DNA of 64,000 bases, taken from NCBI GenBank assembly GCA_039707655.1, contig CM077673.1:271579288-271643287 (forward strand), in the 5' to 3' direction. A program made the translations under genes and the position numbers. The stretch is from Elymus sibiricus. Taxonomy: Eukaryota; Streptophyta; Magnoliopsida; Poales; Poaceae. Below, piece by piece: positions 45,283-56,889 of the stretch. Each line of letters starts with the position of its first letter. The stretch's first letter is position 1. The notes under the pieces are model-generated. The model was not told where the DNA came from and searched no databases. It saw nothing but the letters and a program-made list of their open reading frames with translations.

Positions 45283-45342
45283 CTGGTTGGTGACGGAGTC
45301 GCCGTCCGACGAGGAGCTGGACAGGTAGTTCCAGGAAACCAT

Positions 45343-46170
45343 GGCGGCGAGCTGGACGGCGGCGGCAAGGAAGAGAGCTAAGAGCTAGGAGAGCTGGGAA
45401 CATAGAAGGGAATAGGACAAACGGATTCCAAAATTCCTACACAGAAATTAACTCAGGTGGGGTGTAGTGCGGCTTGATTAAAACAAACGGCAGGGGGAAT
45501 CTGTGAAAACTCCAGCGGTGACTGGCCCCACTCAGCTGGTGCCACTTGGCTGCGTCTGAGTGGCTCGAGACTAAACTTGCATATTTTAAACAAGTTCTAG
45601 GACTGATCAGTACATAAGTTATAGGACTAAATCATCATAACTTGTCGCTTAAGTCAGGCACACTGTCAGGACATGCATGCGTCGTAATGGACCAGACCAG
45701 TCCCAGCATGCGACTGTCTATCTAATCCACCTTCAGGGAAGGCGGACCCCACCCGGCAGCCGTTGTGTTTCTCGTCGTCGTCCAGGGCATGCATAATGAC
45801 TTTGTGCGTGGCCGTTTCAAACTCGTTTGTCTTTCAAATGAAAAAGAAACCATTTTGTTGCCGTGTTCATAAATGGCACTGCTTCGTCATATCGGGCCTT
45901 TCTGTTCCACCATTTATGCTTGTATACGTATGTGCACCCGATCCAGCCATGTGGCCAATGGCAGGCACACATGCATGCAATTGATGTTTTGTCCCTTCGG
46001 TTCGGGGCTACTCCAGCTAGCTGAAAGAACAAATTAATGGCTAATTATTTCCAGCTGTTCTCTAAACTCCAGTGTATTTATTTTTTGGATCAAAGGCTCC
46101 TCCGTGCATTTTCCTTTAAACAAGTCAAAAGACTTTCCATTTCATTTATTAAAAATAAGGTTCGAACATA
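45343..46170. other. Upstream region of the GRF-like gene, no gene seen
   Basis: About 830 bp of non-repetitive-looking sequence. It would contain the 5' leader and promoter of the minus-strand gene, but I see no clear TATA box. Confidence 0.4.
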
Positions 46171-46251
46171 CTTTTTCTGTCCTATAAAATAAGAGCATTT
46201 TTTATACTAAACTAGTGTCAAACATGCTGTTATATTATGGGACGAAAGGAG
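46171..46251. mobile_element. Decayed Stowaway MITE, 81 bp
   Basis: CTTTTTCTGTCCTATAAAAT and TATTATGGGACGAAAGGAG are imperfect inverted ends flanked by TA (46169-46170, 46252-46253). The centre ACTAGTGTCAAA is typical of the Triticeae Stowaway group. Confidence 0.75.
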
Positions 46252-46309
46252 TAGCTCACAATCGAGAAAAGGAAAAAAAAGAGTTCACTCTTACGGCATC
46301 AAATTACAC

Positions 46310-46931
46310 CAATGTCTGGCGTCTGCCAAAACCCACAAACCAACCTCCTCGTTGATAATTCGCATGATGACCATGAGATAGGGGCACTTTTGTTGTTGAA
46401 CACTCTTACATTACCCTCATTCCACACCGCCTAAAATATGAGCATCTTCAGAGAGGCAATCCCATGGTGCCATGGCCTGAGTGAAGGGTGGTGCTATTAC
46501 ACTATTCCCTGATCCTAAGGTCCTCCGTGCAGTCACATCAATCAGTCCAAGCCAAGCCTTGGCCTCGTTCTAAATTTTCATCGTGTACCTGCACTGAAAA
46601 AGGAGATGCAACGCCGACTCCTGGACTTGGTTGCAAAGGGCGCAAAGCCCACAATTTGGCCATCCACGATGATGAAATTTTTTAGTTGTCCAAATCCTAT
46701 CGTCGATCACCAACGAAGAGAAGAATTTGCACTTTGAGGACGTCCAAACCTTCCAAATGGTCTTCAACAACGGTGCTTTGAGGTGCTACCTACCACTCCG
46801 GGTGGAGAAAATGGTTGAATGGTAAACCTATATGTTGGGAGCATTGCATTGACCAAGGGAATAGGTTTAGTAATAAGCCAACTTTCAAAAAAAAGGTTGG
46901 AGGCGTTGCTATTGCTCATGGCTTGTATTGC
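46310..46931 (-). pseudogene. LINE (L1-type) 3' remnant with RT-associated zinc region
   Basis: On the minus strand, IWKVWTSSKCKFFSSLVIDD, RIWTTKKFHHRGWPNCGLCA and CNQVQESALHLLFQC match the zinc-binding domain found C-terminal to RT in plant LINEs (W..K..FF, C..C, H....C). The RT itself is gone. The Angela-type element inserted at its right edge. Confidence 0.7.
46927..46931. repeat. Target site duplication ATTGC of the Angela-type element
   Basis: ATTGC is repeated at 55526-55530, directly after the right LTR. Confidence 0.92.
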
Positions 46932-48721
46932 TGTTGGGGAACGTTGCATGGGAAAGAAAAAATTTCCTACGCACACGCAAGATCTATCCATGGTGATGAG
47001 CATCTATGAGAGGGAGAGTGGATCTATGTACCCTTGTAGATCGCTAAGCAGGAAGCGTTAAGAAACGCGGTTGATGTAGTCAAAAGTCTTCGCGATCCAA
47101 ATCACAAGCCGTCCCGCGATCCAATCACGATCCGTCCCGATCTAGCGCCGAATGGACATCACCTCCACGTTCAGCACACGTACAGCTCGATGACGATCTC
47201 CGCCTTCTTGATCTAGCAAGAGGGGGCGGAGAGGTAGATGAGATCTACAGCAGCACGACGGCGTGGTGGTGGTGATGGTGGAGTTTTCCCGGCAGGGCTT
47301 CGCCTAAGCACTACCAGAATCTATTTGGTGGAGGAACTAGAGAATAGAGAACTAGCACGTGGTCGTGGGTTTTGGGCATCTATTCCTCTAGTATATATAG
47401 GAGGGAGAGGGAGGAGCAAGCCTCCCTAGGGTTTCCCCTAGGGGTCGGCCGAACCAGGGCAAGGAGGAGTCCAATACACTTCCTACTAAGAAGTGGATTC
47501 ATATTAGGAAGGAGTCCTTTTCCTTCCTATCTCCACCTTTTTTCCTCTTGGGCATATGGGCCCTTATGGGGTCAGTTCCCCAGCCCATTAGGGGCTGGTG
47601 CGCCACCTCTTGGGCCCATGTGCCCCCCGGGGTGGGTGGGCCCCACCCGGTGGACCCCCGGAACCCATTCGTCACTCCCGGTACACTACCGGAAATACCC
47701 GAAACTTTTCCGGAACCAAAATACCACTTTCCTATATATAAATCTTTACCTCCGGACCATTCCGGAGCTCCTCGTGATGTCTAGGATCTCATCCGGGACT
47801 CCGAACAACCTTCAGTCACCAACACATATATCTCAATACTACCGAAACGTCACCGAACGTTAAGTGTGCAGACCCTGCGGGTTCGAGAACTATGTAGACA
47901 TGACCGAGACACCTCTATGGTCAATAACCAATAGCGGGACCTGGATGCCCATATTGGTTCCTACATATTCTAAGAAGATCTTTATCGGTTGAACCTCTAT
48001 GTCAAGGATTCAGTTAATCCTGTATGTTGTTCCCTTTGTTCTTCGGTATGTTACTTGCCCGAGATTCGATCGTCGGTATCTCTATACCTAGTTCAATCTC
48101 GTTACCGACTAGTATCTTTACTCGTTCCGTAATACAAGATCCCGTGGCTAACTCTTTAGTCACATTGCTTGCAAGGCTTATTGTGATGTTGTATTACCGA
48201 GTGGGCCCTGAGATACCTCTCCGTCACACGGAGTAACAAATCCCAGTCTAGATCCATGCCAGCTCAACAGACACCCTCGGAGATACCTGTGGAGCATCTT
48301 TATAGTCACCTAGTTACGTTGCGACGTTTGATACACACAAGCTATTCCTCCGGTGTCAGTGAGTTGCATGATCTCATGGTCATAGGAACAGATACTTGAC
48401 ATGCAGAAAACTATAGCAATAAACTGACATGATCATATGCTACGTTCATAGTTTGGGTCTTGTCCATCACATCATTCTCCTAATGATGTGATCCCGTTAT
48501 CAAATGACATCTCATGTCTATGGCTAGGAAACCTTGACCATCTTTGATCAACGAGCTAGTCTACTAGAGGCATACCAGGGACACAGTGTTTGTCTATGTA
48601 CCCACATATGTATTTGAGTTTCCAATCAATCCAATTATAGCATGGATAATAAACGATTATCATGAACAAGGAAATATAATAATAACCATTTTATTATTGC
48701 CTCTAGGGCATATTTCCAACA
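46932..48721 (-). mobile_element. 3' LTR of the Angela-type element
   Basis: 1790 bp; minus-strand TATA box TCCTATATATACTAG near 47388-47403. Confidence 0.92.
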
Positions 48722-48735
48722 GTCTCCCACTTGCA
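48722..48735 (-). promoter_or_regulatory. Polypurine tract of the Angela-type element
   Basis: Minus strand GTGCAAGTGGGAGAC abuts the LTR. Confidence 0.8.
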
Positions 48736-48799
48736 CTAGAGTCAATAATCTAGTTCACATCACTATGTGATTTACATTGTTATGAATATAACACCCAAT

Positions 48800-50440
48800 G
48801 AGTTCTGGGTTCGATCATGTTTTGCATGTGAGAGAGGTTTTAGTCAACGGTCTGCAACATTCAGATCCGTGTGGTTTTTGCAAATCTATATGTCATACTG
48901 CAGATGCTACCACGCTCCACTTGGAGCTATTCCAAATGGCTGCTCCACTATACGTATCCGGATTGCTACTCAGAGTCATCCGGATTGGTGTCAAACCTTG
49001 CATCGACGTAACCCTTTATGACGAACTCTTTATCACCTCCATAATCGAGAAACATTTCCTTAGTCCTCTATTTACTAAGGATAATTTTGACCGCTGTCCA
49101 GTGATCCACTCCTGGACCACTCTTGTACCCCTTGACAGACTCATGGCAAGGCACACACCAGGTGCGGTACACAGCATGCATACTATACAGAGCCTATGGA
49201 TAAGGCATAGGGGACGACCTTCGTCCTTTCTCTTTCTTCTGCCGTGGTCGAGTTTTGAGTCTCACTCAACTCCACACCTTACAAATCAGGCAAGAACTCT
49301 TTCTTTGACTGATCCATTTTGAACTCTTTCAAAATCTTGTCAAGGTATGTACTCATTGAAAGTCTTATCAGACGTATTGATCTATCTCTATAGATCTTGA
49401 TGCCCAATGTTTAAGTACCTTTATCCAGGTCTTCCTTTGAAAAACTCCTTTAAAACAACCCTTTATGCTTTCCAGAAATTCTACATTATTTCCGATCGAC
49501 AATATGTCAACCACATATACTTATCAGAAATTCTATAGTGCTCCCACTCACTTTCTTGTAAATACAAGTTTCTTATAAACATTGTATAGACCCAAAAACT
49601 ATGATCACCTCTTCAAAGTGTATATTCCAACTCCGAGATGCTCGCTCCAGCCCATAGAAGGATTGCTGGAGCTTGCACACCTTTTAGCATCCTTAGGACT
49701 AACAAAAACCTTCTGGTTGTATCACATACAACCTTTCCTCAAGGAAACTGTTAAGGAAACGATGTTTTGACATCCATTTGCTAGATTTCATAATCGAAAA
49801 ATGCAGCAACTGCTAACATAATTCCAACAGACTTTAGCATCGCTACGGGTGAGAAAGTCTCATCAGAGTCAACTCCTTGAACTTTGTCGGAAACTTCTTT
49901 GCGACAAGTCGAGCTTTATAAATGGTGACATTTACCATCAGTGTCTGTCTTCTTCTTAAAGGTCCATTTGTACTCAATGGCCTGCCGTTTAACGGGCAAG
50001 TCTACCAAAGTCCATACTTGGTTTTCATACATGGATCCTTTCTCGGATTTCATGGCTCCTAGCCATTTGTTGGAATCCGGGCCCACCATCGCTTCTTCAT
50101 CGCTCGTAGGTTCACAGTTGTCTAACAACATGACCTCCAAGACAGGATTGCCGTACCACTCAGGAGCGGTACGATTCCTTGTCGTCCTACGAGGCTCAGT
50201 AGTAACTTGATCTAAAGTTTCATGATCATCATTATTAGCTTCCTCTTCATTTGGTGTAGGCGCCACAGAAACATCTTTCTGCGTTGTGCTACCATCCAAC
50301 TGAAGTGACGGTTCAATAACCTCATCAAGTTCTACCTTCCTCCCACTAAATTCTTTCGAGAGAAACTTTTCCTCGAGAAAGGACCCGTTTTTAAGCAACA
50401 AACACTTTGCCCTTGGATCTGAGATAGAAGGTATACCCAA
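48800..50440 (-). pseudogene. Copia RT-RNase H region, decayed
   Basis: The only clearly readable stretch is 50440-49916. It covers the linker between integrase and RT (SEEKF-like acidic text, RRTTRNRTAPEWYG, LLDNCEPTSDEEAMVG) and the RT start (WLGAMKSEKGSMYENQVWTL, EYKWTFKKKTDTDGK). The remaining 1.1 kb keeps the order of BARE-type RT and RNase H text but with so many stops and indels that the catalytic motifs are not readable. Confidence 0.75.
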
Positions 50441-51245
50441 CTGTTTCCTTAGGGTATCTTATGAGGATGCACTTTTCCGCTTTCGGTTCGAGCTCATCAG
50501 ACATAAGCGTCGCATTCCCAAACTTTGAGAAATGACAGCTTAGGTTTCTACCAAACCAAAATTCATACGGTGTCATCTCAACGGACTTAGATGGTGCCCT
50601 ATTTTAAAGTGAATGTATTTGTCTCTAATGCATAACCCCAAAACGATAATGGCAAAACGATAAGAGACATCATAGTACGCACCATATCCAATAGAGCACG
50701 ATTATGATGTTCGGACACACCATCACACTATGGTGTTCCAGGTGGTGTGAGTTGTGAAACAATTTCCACATTGTCTTAAGTTGCATACCAAACTGGTAAC
50801 TCACAAATTTACCTCCACGATCATGTCGTAGGCATTTTATCTTCTTGTCACGATGATCTCAAACTTCACTCTAAATTTGTTTGAACTTTTCAATCGTTTC
50901 AGACTCGTGTTTCATTAAGTAAATATCCCCATATCTACTCAAATTATCAGTGATGGTAAGAAAATAGCGATATCCACCGCACGCTTCAACACTCATTGGA
51001 TCGCTACATCAACATGTATCATTTCCAATAAGTCACTTTCCCGCTCCATCGGAAAACGGGGTCTTAGTCATCTTGCCCAAGAGGCATGGTCCGCATGTCT
51101 CAACCGATTCGAAATCGAGTGAGTCAAAAGATCCATCAACATGGAGTTTCTTCATGTGCTTTACACCAATATGACCTTGGCGGCAGTGCCACAAGTATGT
51201 GGTTCTATCATTATTAACTTTGCATCTTTTGGCATCAATGAACAT
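50441..51245 (-). pseudogene. Copia protease/integrase region, decayed
   Basis: A GAG-pre-integrase motif is seen at 51245-51033 (YLWHCRQGHIGVKHMKKLH, CGPCLLGKMTKTPF). The end of integrase is seen at 50576-50391 (MTPYEFWFGRNLSCHFSKFG, KAEKCILIRYPKETVGYTFY). The DDE core between them is not readable in one frame. Confidence 0.75.
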
Positions 51246-51689
51246 GTGTATTACTACGATCGAGATTCAATGAACCATTTACATTGGGTGCATGACCATT
51301 GAAGGTATTATTCATGTAAACAGAATAACCATTATTCTCTAACTTAAATGAATAACCATATTGCAATAAACACAATCTAATCACGTTTATGCTCAACGCA
51401 AACACCAAATAACATTTATTTAGGTTCATCACTAATCTCGAATGTAGAGAGAGCGTGCGATGGTGATCACATCAACCTTGGAAACACTTCCAACACACAT
51501 CGTCACCTGGCCCTTTGCTTGTCTCCGTTTATTCCGTAGCTTTTATTTTGAGTTACCAACATTTAGCAACTGAACCGGTATCTAGTACCCAGGTGCTACT
51601 AGGAGTACTAGCAAGGTACTCATGAATAATACGTATATCAAATATACTTTCGTTGACGTTGCCAGCCTTCTTATCTACCAAGTATCTAG

Positions 51690-52440
51690 GGTTGTTCCGT
51701 TTCAGCGACCGCTCTCCTCATAATAGAAGCACTTAGTCTCGGGTTTGGGTTCAACCTTGGGTTTCTTCACTGGAGCAGCAACTGACTTGCCATCCATGAA
51801 GTTTCCCTCCTTGCCCTTGCCCTTCTCGAAACTAGTGGTTTTACTAACCATCAACACTTGATGCTCCTTCTTGATTTCTACCTTCGTGGTGTCAAACATC
51901 ACGAATAGATCAGGGATCATCTCCATCCCTGGCATTTTATAGTTCATCACGAATCTCTAGTAGCTTAGTGGCAGCGACTTGGAGAACTATATCAATCACT
52001 ATCTTATCTGGAAGATCAACTCCCACTCGATTCAAGCGATTGTAGCACCCAGACAATCTGAGCACATGCTTACCGACTGAGCTATTCTCCTTCATCTTGC
52101 AGGCAAAGAATCTTGTTGGAGGTCTCATACCTCTCAACACGGGCACGAGCCTGAAATTCCAATTTCAGCTCCTAGAACATCTCATATGTTCCGTGACATT
52201 CAAAATGTTTTGGAGCCTCAATTCTAAGCCATAATGCATGACGCACTGAACTACCAAGTAGTCTTCAGAACGTGCCTGTCAGATGTTCACAACATCTACA
52301 GACGACACTTGAGGGGGTGGCGCACCGAGCGGTGCATTAAGGACATAAGCCTTCTGTGCAGCAATGAGGACAATCCTCAGATCATGGACCCAGTCCGCAT
52401 TATTGCTACCATCATCTTTCAACTCTATTTTCTCTAGGAA
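51690..52440 (-). pseudogene. Copia gag, decayed
   Basis: Pieces of gag are in several frames: NNADWVHDLRIVLIAAQKAY and VLNAPLGAPPP near 52400-52320, RFFACKMKENSSVGKHVLRL near 52130-52060, a Lys-rich linker (FEKGKGKEGNFMDGK) and the start of the zinc knuckle (CFYYEESGR) near 51710. Confidence 0.7.
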
Positions 52441-53716
52441 CGTATAAAAAACACAGGGGAGCTACAGCGCGAGCTATTGATCTACAACATAATTTGCAAA
52501 GACATTTTGACTATGTTCATGATAATGAGTTCAGTTAATCGTATTACTAAAGAACTCCCACTCAAATTGACATCCCTCCGGTCATCCGAGTGTTACATGA
52601 TCCAAATTCACCAACCCAAGTCCAATCATCACATGAGATGAGGTGGTTTCAATGGTGAACATCTCCATGTTGATCATATCTACTATATGACTCATGTTCG
52701 ACCTTTCGGTCTCTTGTGTTCCGAGGCCATGTCTGTACATGCTAGGCTCGTCAAGTTTAACCCGAGTGTTCCGCACGTGCAACACTGGCTTGCACCCGTT
52801 GTATGTGAACGTAGAGTCTATCACACCTGATCATCACGTGGTGTCTCAAAACGACGAACTTTCGCAACGGTGCACACTCGGGGAGAACACAATTTTATCT
52901 TGAAATTTTAGTGAGGGATCACCTTATAATGCTACCGTCGTCCTAAGCAAAATAAGATGCATAAAAGGATTAACATCACATGCAAATCATAAGTGACATG
53001 ATATGGCCATGAACTTGTGCTTTTGATCTCCATCTCCAAAGCACCGGCATGATCTCCATCGTCACCGGCATGACACCATGATCTCCATCATCTTGATCTC
53101 CACCAACGTGTCGCCATGAGGTTGTCGCGCCAACTGTTGCTTCTACGACTATTGCTAACTCATAGCGATAAAGTAAAGCAAAAACGGTGAAAATAAATTA
53201 AAGACAACCCTATGGCTCCTGCCGGTTGCCGTACTCATTGACATGCAAGTCGTGATATTCTATACAAAACATGATCATCTCATCCATCACATATATATCA
53301 TCATGTAATTGGCCATATCACATCACAACATACCCTGCAAAAACAAGTTAGACGTCCTCTAATTGTTGTTGCATGTTTTACATGGCTGCTACGGGTATCT
53401 AGCAAGAACGATTCTTACCTACGCAAAAACCACAACGGTGATACACAAATTGCTATTCAACCTTCTCAAGGACCGCATTTTTCGAATCTGATCCAACTAA
53501 AGTGGGAAAGACAGACACCCGCCAGCCATCTTTATGCAACAAAGTCACATGTCAGTTGATGGAACCAGTCTCTCGTAAGCGTACGAGTAAGGTTGGTCCG
53601 GGCCGCTTCATCCCACAATACCGCTGAATCAAGAAAATACCAAGGGAGGAAGCAATCTGAGCATCAACACCCACAAACTCCTTTGTGTTCTACTCGTGAT
53701 CTCATCTACGCATAGA
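52441..53716 (-). other. Leader (5' UTR) of the Angela-type element
   Basis: The 1.3-kb untranslated leader is typical of BARE-type elements; no gene is expected or seen. It contains repeats of CATGATCTCCATC near 53030-53100 on the plus strand. Confidence 0.6.
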
Positions 53717-53734
53717 CCTAGCTCATGATGCCAC
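53717..53734 (-). promoter_or_regulatory. Primer-binding site of the Angela-type element
   Basis: Minus strand GTGGCATCATGAGCTAGG follows the LTR. It resembles the initiator-Met type TGGTATCAGAGC with changes. Confidence 0.7.
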
Positions 53735-55525
53735 TGTTGGGGAACGTTGCATGGGAAACAAAAAAATTTCCTACGCACACGCAAGATCTATCCATGGTGA
53801 TGAGCATCTACGAGAGGGGGAGTGGATCTACGTACCCTTGTAGATCGCTAAGCGGGAAGCGTTAAGAAACGCGGTTGATGTAGTCGAACGTCTTCGTGAT
53901 CCAAATCGCAAGCCGTCCCGCGATCCAATCACGATCCGTCCCGATCTAGCACCGAACGGACAGCACCTCCGCGTTCAGCACACGTACAGCTCGATGACGA
54001 TCTCCGCCTTCTTGATCCAGCAAGAGGGGGCGGAGAGGTAGATGAGATCTCCAGCAGCACGACGGCGTGGTGGTGGTGATGGTGGAGTTTTCCCGGCATT
54101 ACTTCGTCTAAGCACTACCGGAATCTATTTGGTGGAGGAACTAGAGAATAGAGAACTAGCACGTGGCCATGGGTTTTGGGGCTCTATTCCTCTAGTATAT
54201 ATAGGAGGGAGAGGGAGGAGCAAGCCTCCCTAGGGTTTCCCCTAGGGGTCGGCCGAACCAGGGCAAGGAGGAGTCCAATCCACTTCCTACTAAGAAGTGG
54301 ATTCATATTAGGAAGGAGTCCTATTCCTTCCTATCTCCACCTTTTTTCCTCTTGGGCATATGGGCCCTTATGGGGTTGGTTCCCTAGCCCATTAGGGGCT
54401 GGTGCGCCACCTCTTGGGCCCATGTAGCCCCCCTGGGTGGGTGGGCCCCACCCGGTGGACTCCCGGAACCCATTCGTCACTCCCGGTACACTACCGGAAA
54501 TACTCGAAACTTTTCCGAAACCCAAATACCACTTTTCTATATATAAATCTTTACCTCTGGACCATTCTAGAGCTCCTCGTGACGTCCGGGATCTCATCTG
54601 GGACTCCGAACAACCTTCGGTCACCAACACATATATCTCAATACTACCGAAACGTCACCGAACGTTAAGTGTGCAGACCCTGCGGTTCGAGAACTATGTA
54701 GACATGACCGAGACACCTCTACGGTCAATAACCAATAGCGGGACCTGGATGCCCGTATTGGTTCCTACATATTCTACGAAGATCTTTATCGGTTGCACCT
54801 CTATGTCACGGATTCAGTTAATCCCGTATGCTGTTCCCTTTGTTCTTCGGTATGTTACTTGCCCGAGATTCGATCGTCGGTATCTCTATACCTAGTTCAA
54901 TCTCGTTACCGACAAGTCTCTTTACTCATTTCGTAATACAAGATCCCGTGGCTAACTCTTTAGTCACTTTGCTTGCAAGGCTTATTGTGATGTTGTATTA
55001 CCGAGTGGGCCCTGAGATACCTCTCCGTCACACGGAGTAACAAATCCCAGTCTCGATCCATGCCAACTCAACAGACACCCTTGGAGATACCTGTGGAGCA
55101 TCTTTATAGTCACCCAGTTACGTTGCAACGTTAGATACACACAAGGTATTCCTCCGGTGTCAGTGAGTTGCATGATCTCATGGTCATAGGAACAGATACT
55201 TGACATGCAGAAAACTATAGCAATAAACTGACACGATCGTATGCTACGTTCATAGTTTGGGTCTTGTCCATCACATCATTCTCCTAATGATGTGATCCCG
55301 TTATCAAATGACATATCATGTCTATGGCTAGGAAACCTTGACCATCTTAGATCAACGAGCTAGTCTACTAGAGGCATACTAGGGACACAGTGTTTGTCTA
55401 TGTACCCACACATGTATTTGAGTTTCCAATCAATCCAATTATAGCATGGATAATAATTGATTATCATGAACAAGGAAATATAATAATAACCATTTTATTA
55501 TTGCCTCTAGGGCATATTTCCAACA
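53735..55525 (-). mobile_element. 5' LTR of the Angela-type element
   Basis: 1791 bp, ends TGTTGGGGAACG and TATTTCCAACA on the plus strand, followed by ATTGC. Confidence 0.92.
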
Positions 55526-55696
55526 ATTGCAGTCAACTAATTTCTTGTAAAAGGAGGTTAGTTTATTTTTGGAATAAATTTTAGTTCTATCCTCCCTTTT
55601 CACATTTTTACCAGAATTATCTCATTTAAGAGATATTTATTCATTTTACACTATTTAACAAAGTATCTGACACATTTTACCCTCTTTAATTTTTTA

Positions 55697-55854
55697 CTCC
55701 CTCCGTTCCTAAATATTTGTCTTTGTAGAAATTTCACTACGGACTACATACGGATGTATATAGACATAATTTAGAGTGTAGATTCATCCATTTTGCTCAG
55801 TATGTAGTCCGTAGTTGAATCTTTAAAAAGACAAATATTTAGGAACGGAGGGAG
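55697..55854. mobile_element. Stowaway MITE, Thalos-like, 158 bp
   Basis: Ends CTCCCTCCGTTCCTAAATAT and ATATTTAGGAACGGAGGGAG, flanked by TA (55695-55696, 55855-55856). The internal ACTACGGACTACATACGGAT with its complement is what I remember of Thalos. Confidence 0.92.
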
Positions 55855-55898
55855 TAGTTTATAAGAGCACAAGTTACGACCCATGTGAGCGGATGCAA

Positions 55899-55912
55899 CC
55901 CCCCCCCCCCCC
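55899..55912. repeat. Poly-C run
   Basis: About 14 uninterrupted C; length may be uncertain in the assembly. A similar run is at 58066-58078. Confidence 0.85.
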
Positions 55913-56089
55913 ATTGTGCGCCTCCGTCACAAATCTATTATAATTGAGATACTAAACCCCCAAGATTTGAAGCCTCTAGGTGCATCGAGGGCTGTCGAGG
56001 ACGTGTTGTCAACGATTTTTTAGAAGTTCACTTTGGGTTTTTTTTCTTTCTGACTTTGTTCATCTCTTTGTTATTTTAATTTTTCACAT

Positions 56090-56400
56090 GCTAATTCATG
56101 AATATGTATTAAAAGCCATTAAAATTTGGAAGACTATGAACATTTTTCTAACATTAGTGTATATATTTTGAAATTTATGATTTTTTAAAATTATTTAATA
56201 TCTCTGAAGTCCATGACCATTTTGAATATCTATGAACATTTTAAAATTTCCAAAACTTTTTTAAAATCATGAACATTCTTTGAAATCCATGATTATTTTT
56301 AAAATTTGTGAGCATTCTCAAAATGTCATATTTTTAAAAATTAAGATTTTTAAAGACATGAACTTTTGATTTGATGAACTTCTTCAAATGAATAATACAT
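56090..56400. repeat. AT-rich degenerate ATGAACATTTT repeats
   Basis: ATGAACATTTT, ATGACCATTTT and AAAATTT blocks alternate at irregular spacing. No gene. The rest of 55913-56889 also shows nothing supported. Confidence 0.6.
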
Positions 56401-56889
56401 TAGCCGATGTTTATCGGAGCTAGCAGTCGAGCGAGCTGTAAAATAACTAAGCAAGCGAGTGGACTAGGGAGCCGATTCGAGTCGAGCGAGAGAGAGCTTC
56501 AAGGGACAGTCTAAGTGAGCATTATAACATTATTCCATGGTTTTAACGTGGAATAAAAGCTCTCAAGGGGTTCATACAACCACCATCGGTTAACACCAAG
56601 GCCGAAATGAGCAAGGACTGCACAACCGTGCACCTAACAACCTCAATCTCCTCCCAGAATAATATTGTCTTCAACAGCAACCAAACATGATATACGGATG
56701 AAAGAAAAACCATCATAACATAGTATAAACTCAAGCCAACATAGAGAAAGAAAAAAGTTAATCCCAGCCATGTATCGAACCTTCGTTTACTTAGTAGCTT
56801 CTGTTTTTCTCTAAAAAAGCTTAGTAGCTTTTTTTAGACAAGGACCACTATTATTCCATTTACAACACGGCAGAATCGCCATTTATAGC

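Larger units (their letters stand above)
38601..45342 (-). pseudogene. GRF-type zinc-finger/coiled-coil gene, split by two transposons
   Basis: This is the only host-like gene; function unknown. GRF zinc fingers bind nucleic acid in other proteins. Exon 1 (45342 to 45283) reads MVSWNYLSSSSSDGDSVTNQ. Exon 2 (about 43925-43792) reads RCEHLAVCEKFVAFESVDCG, then RRFLASAQK. Exon 3 (43337 down) continues VGPKCSYVEWVDPEWPAPLK with a coiled coil (KVEKDRDLMKQERDKFMEDR). It keeps its frame across the solo LTR into MFKHNGETKGNIRKLKDILD and EFE-stop at 38601. Introns have GT-AG ends (44001-43926 and 43791-43338). Against function: a TAA at 43053-43055 and a one-base frame mismatch between exons 1 and 2. 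Only part of the zinc-binding cysteines is evident. A CACTA element sits exactly at the end of exon 1. Confidence 0.6.
46932..55525 (-). mobile_element. Full-length Copia retrotransposon, Angela/WIS/BARE-1 group
   Basis: 8.6 kb with two LTRs of 1790 and 1791 bp, matching TSDs, polypurine tract and primer site. On the minus strand the LTR begins TGTTGGAAATATGCCCTAGA and ends CGTTCCCCAACA, the hallmark of this group. All Copia domains are present in order (gag, protease/integrase, RT-RNase H) but are broken by many stops and frameshifts. LTRs differ by about 3-4% by eye, more in the first 640 bp, implying insertion of the order of one million years ago at usual grass LTR rates. Confidence 0.93.

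Noticed and set aside
46860..46895. Short hairpin CCAACTTTC...GGTTGG near the Angela insertion
   Set aside because: Only a few paired bases around an A-run; more likely chance than a structured RNA.
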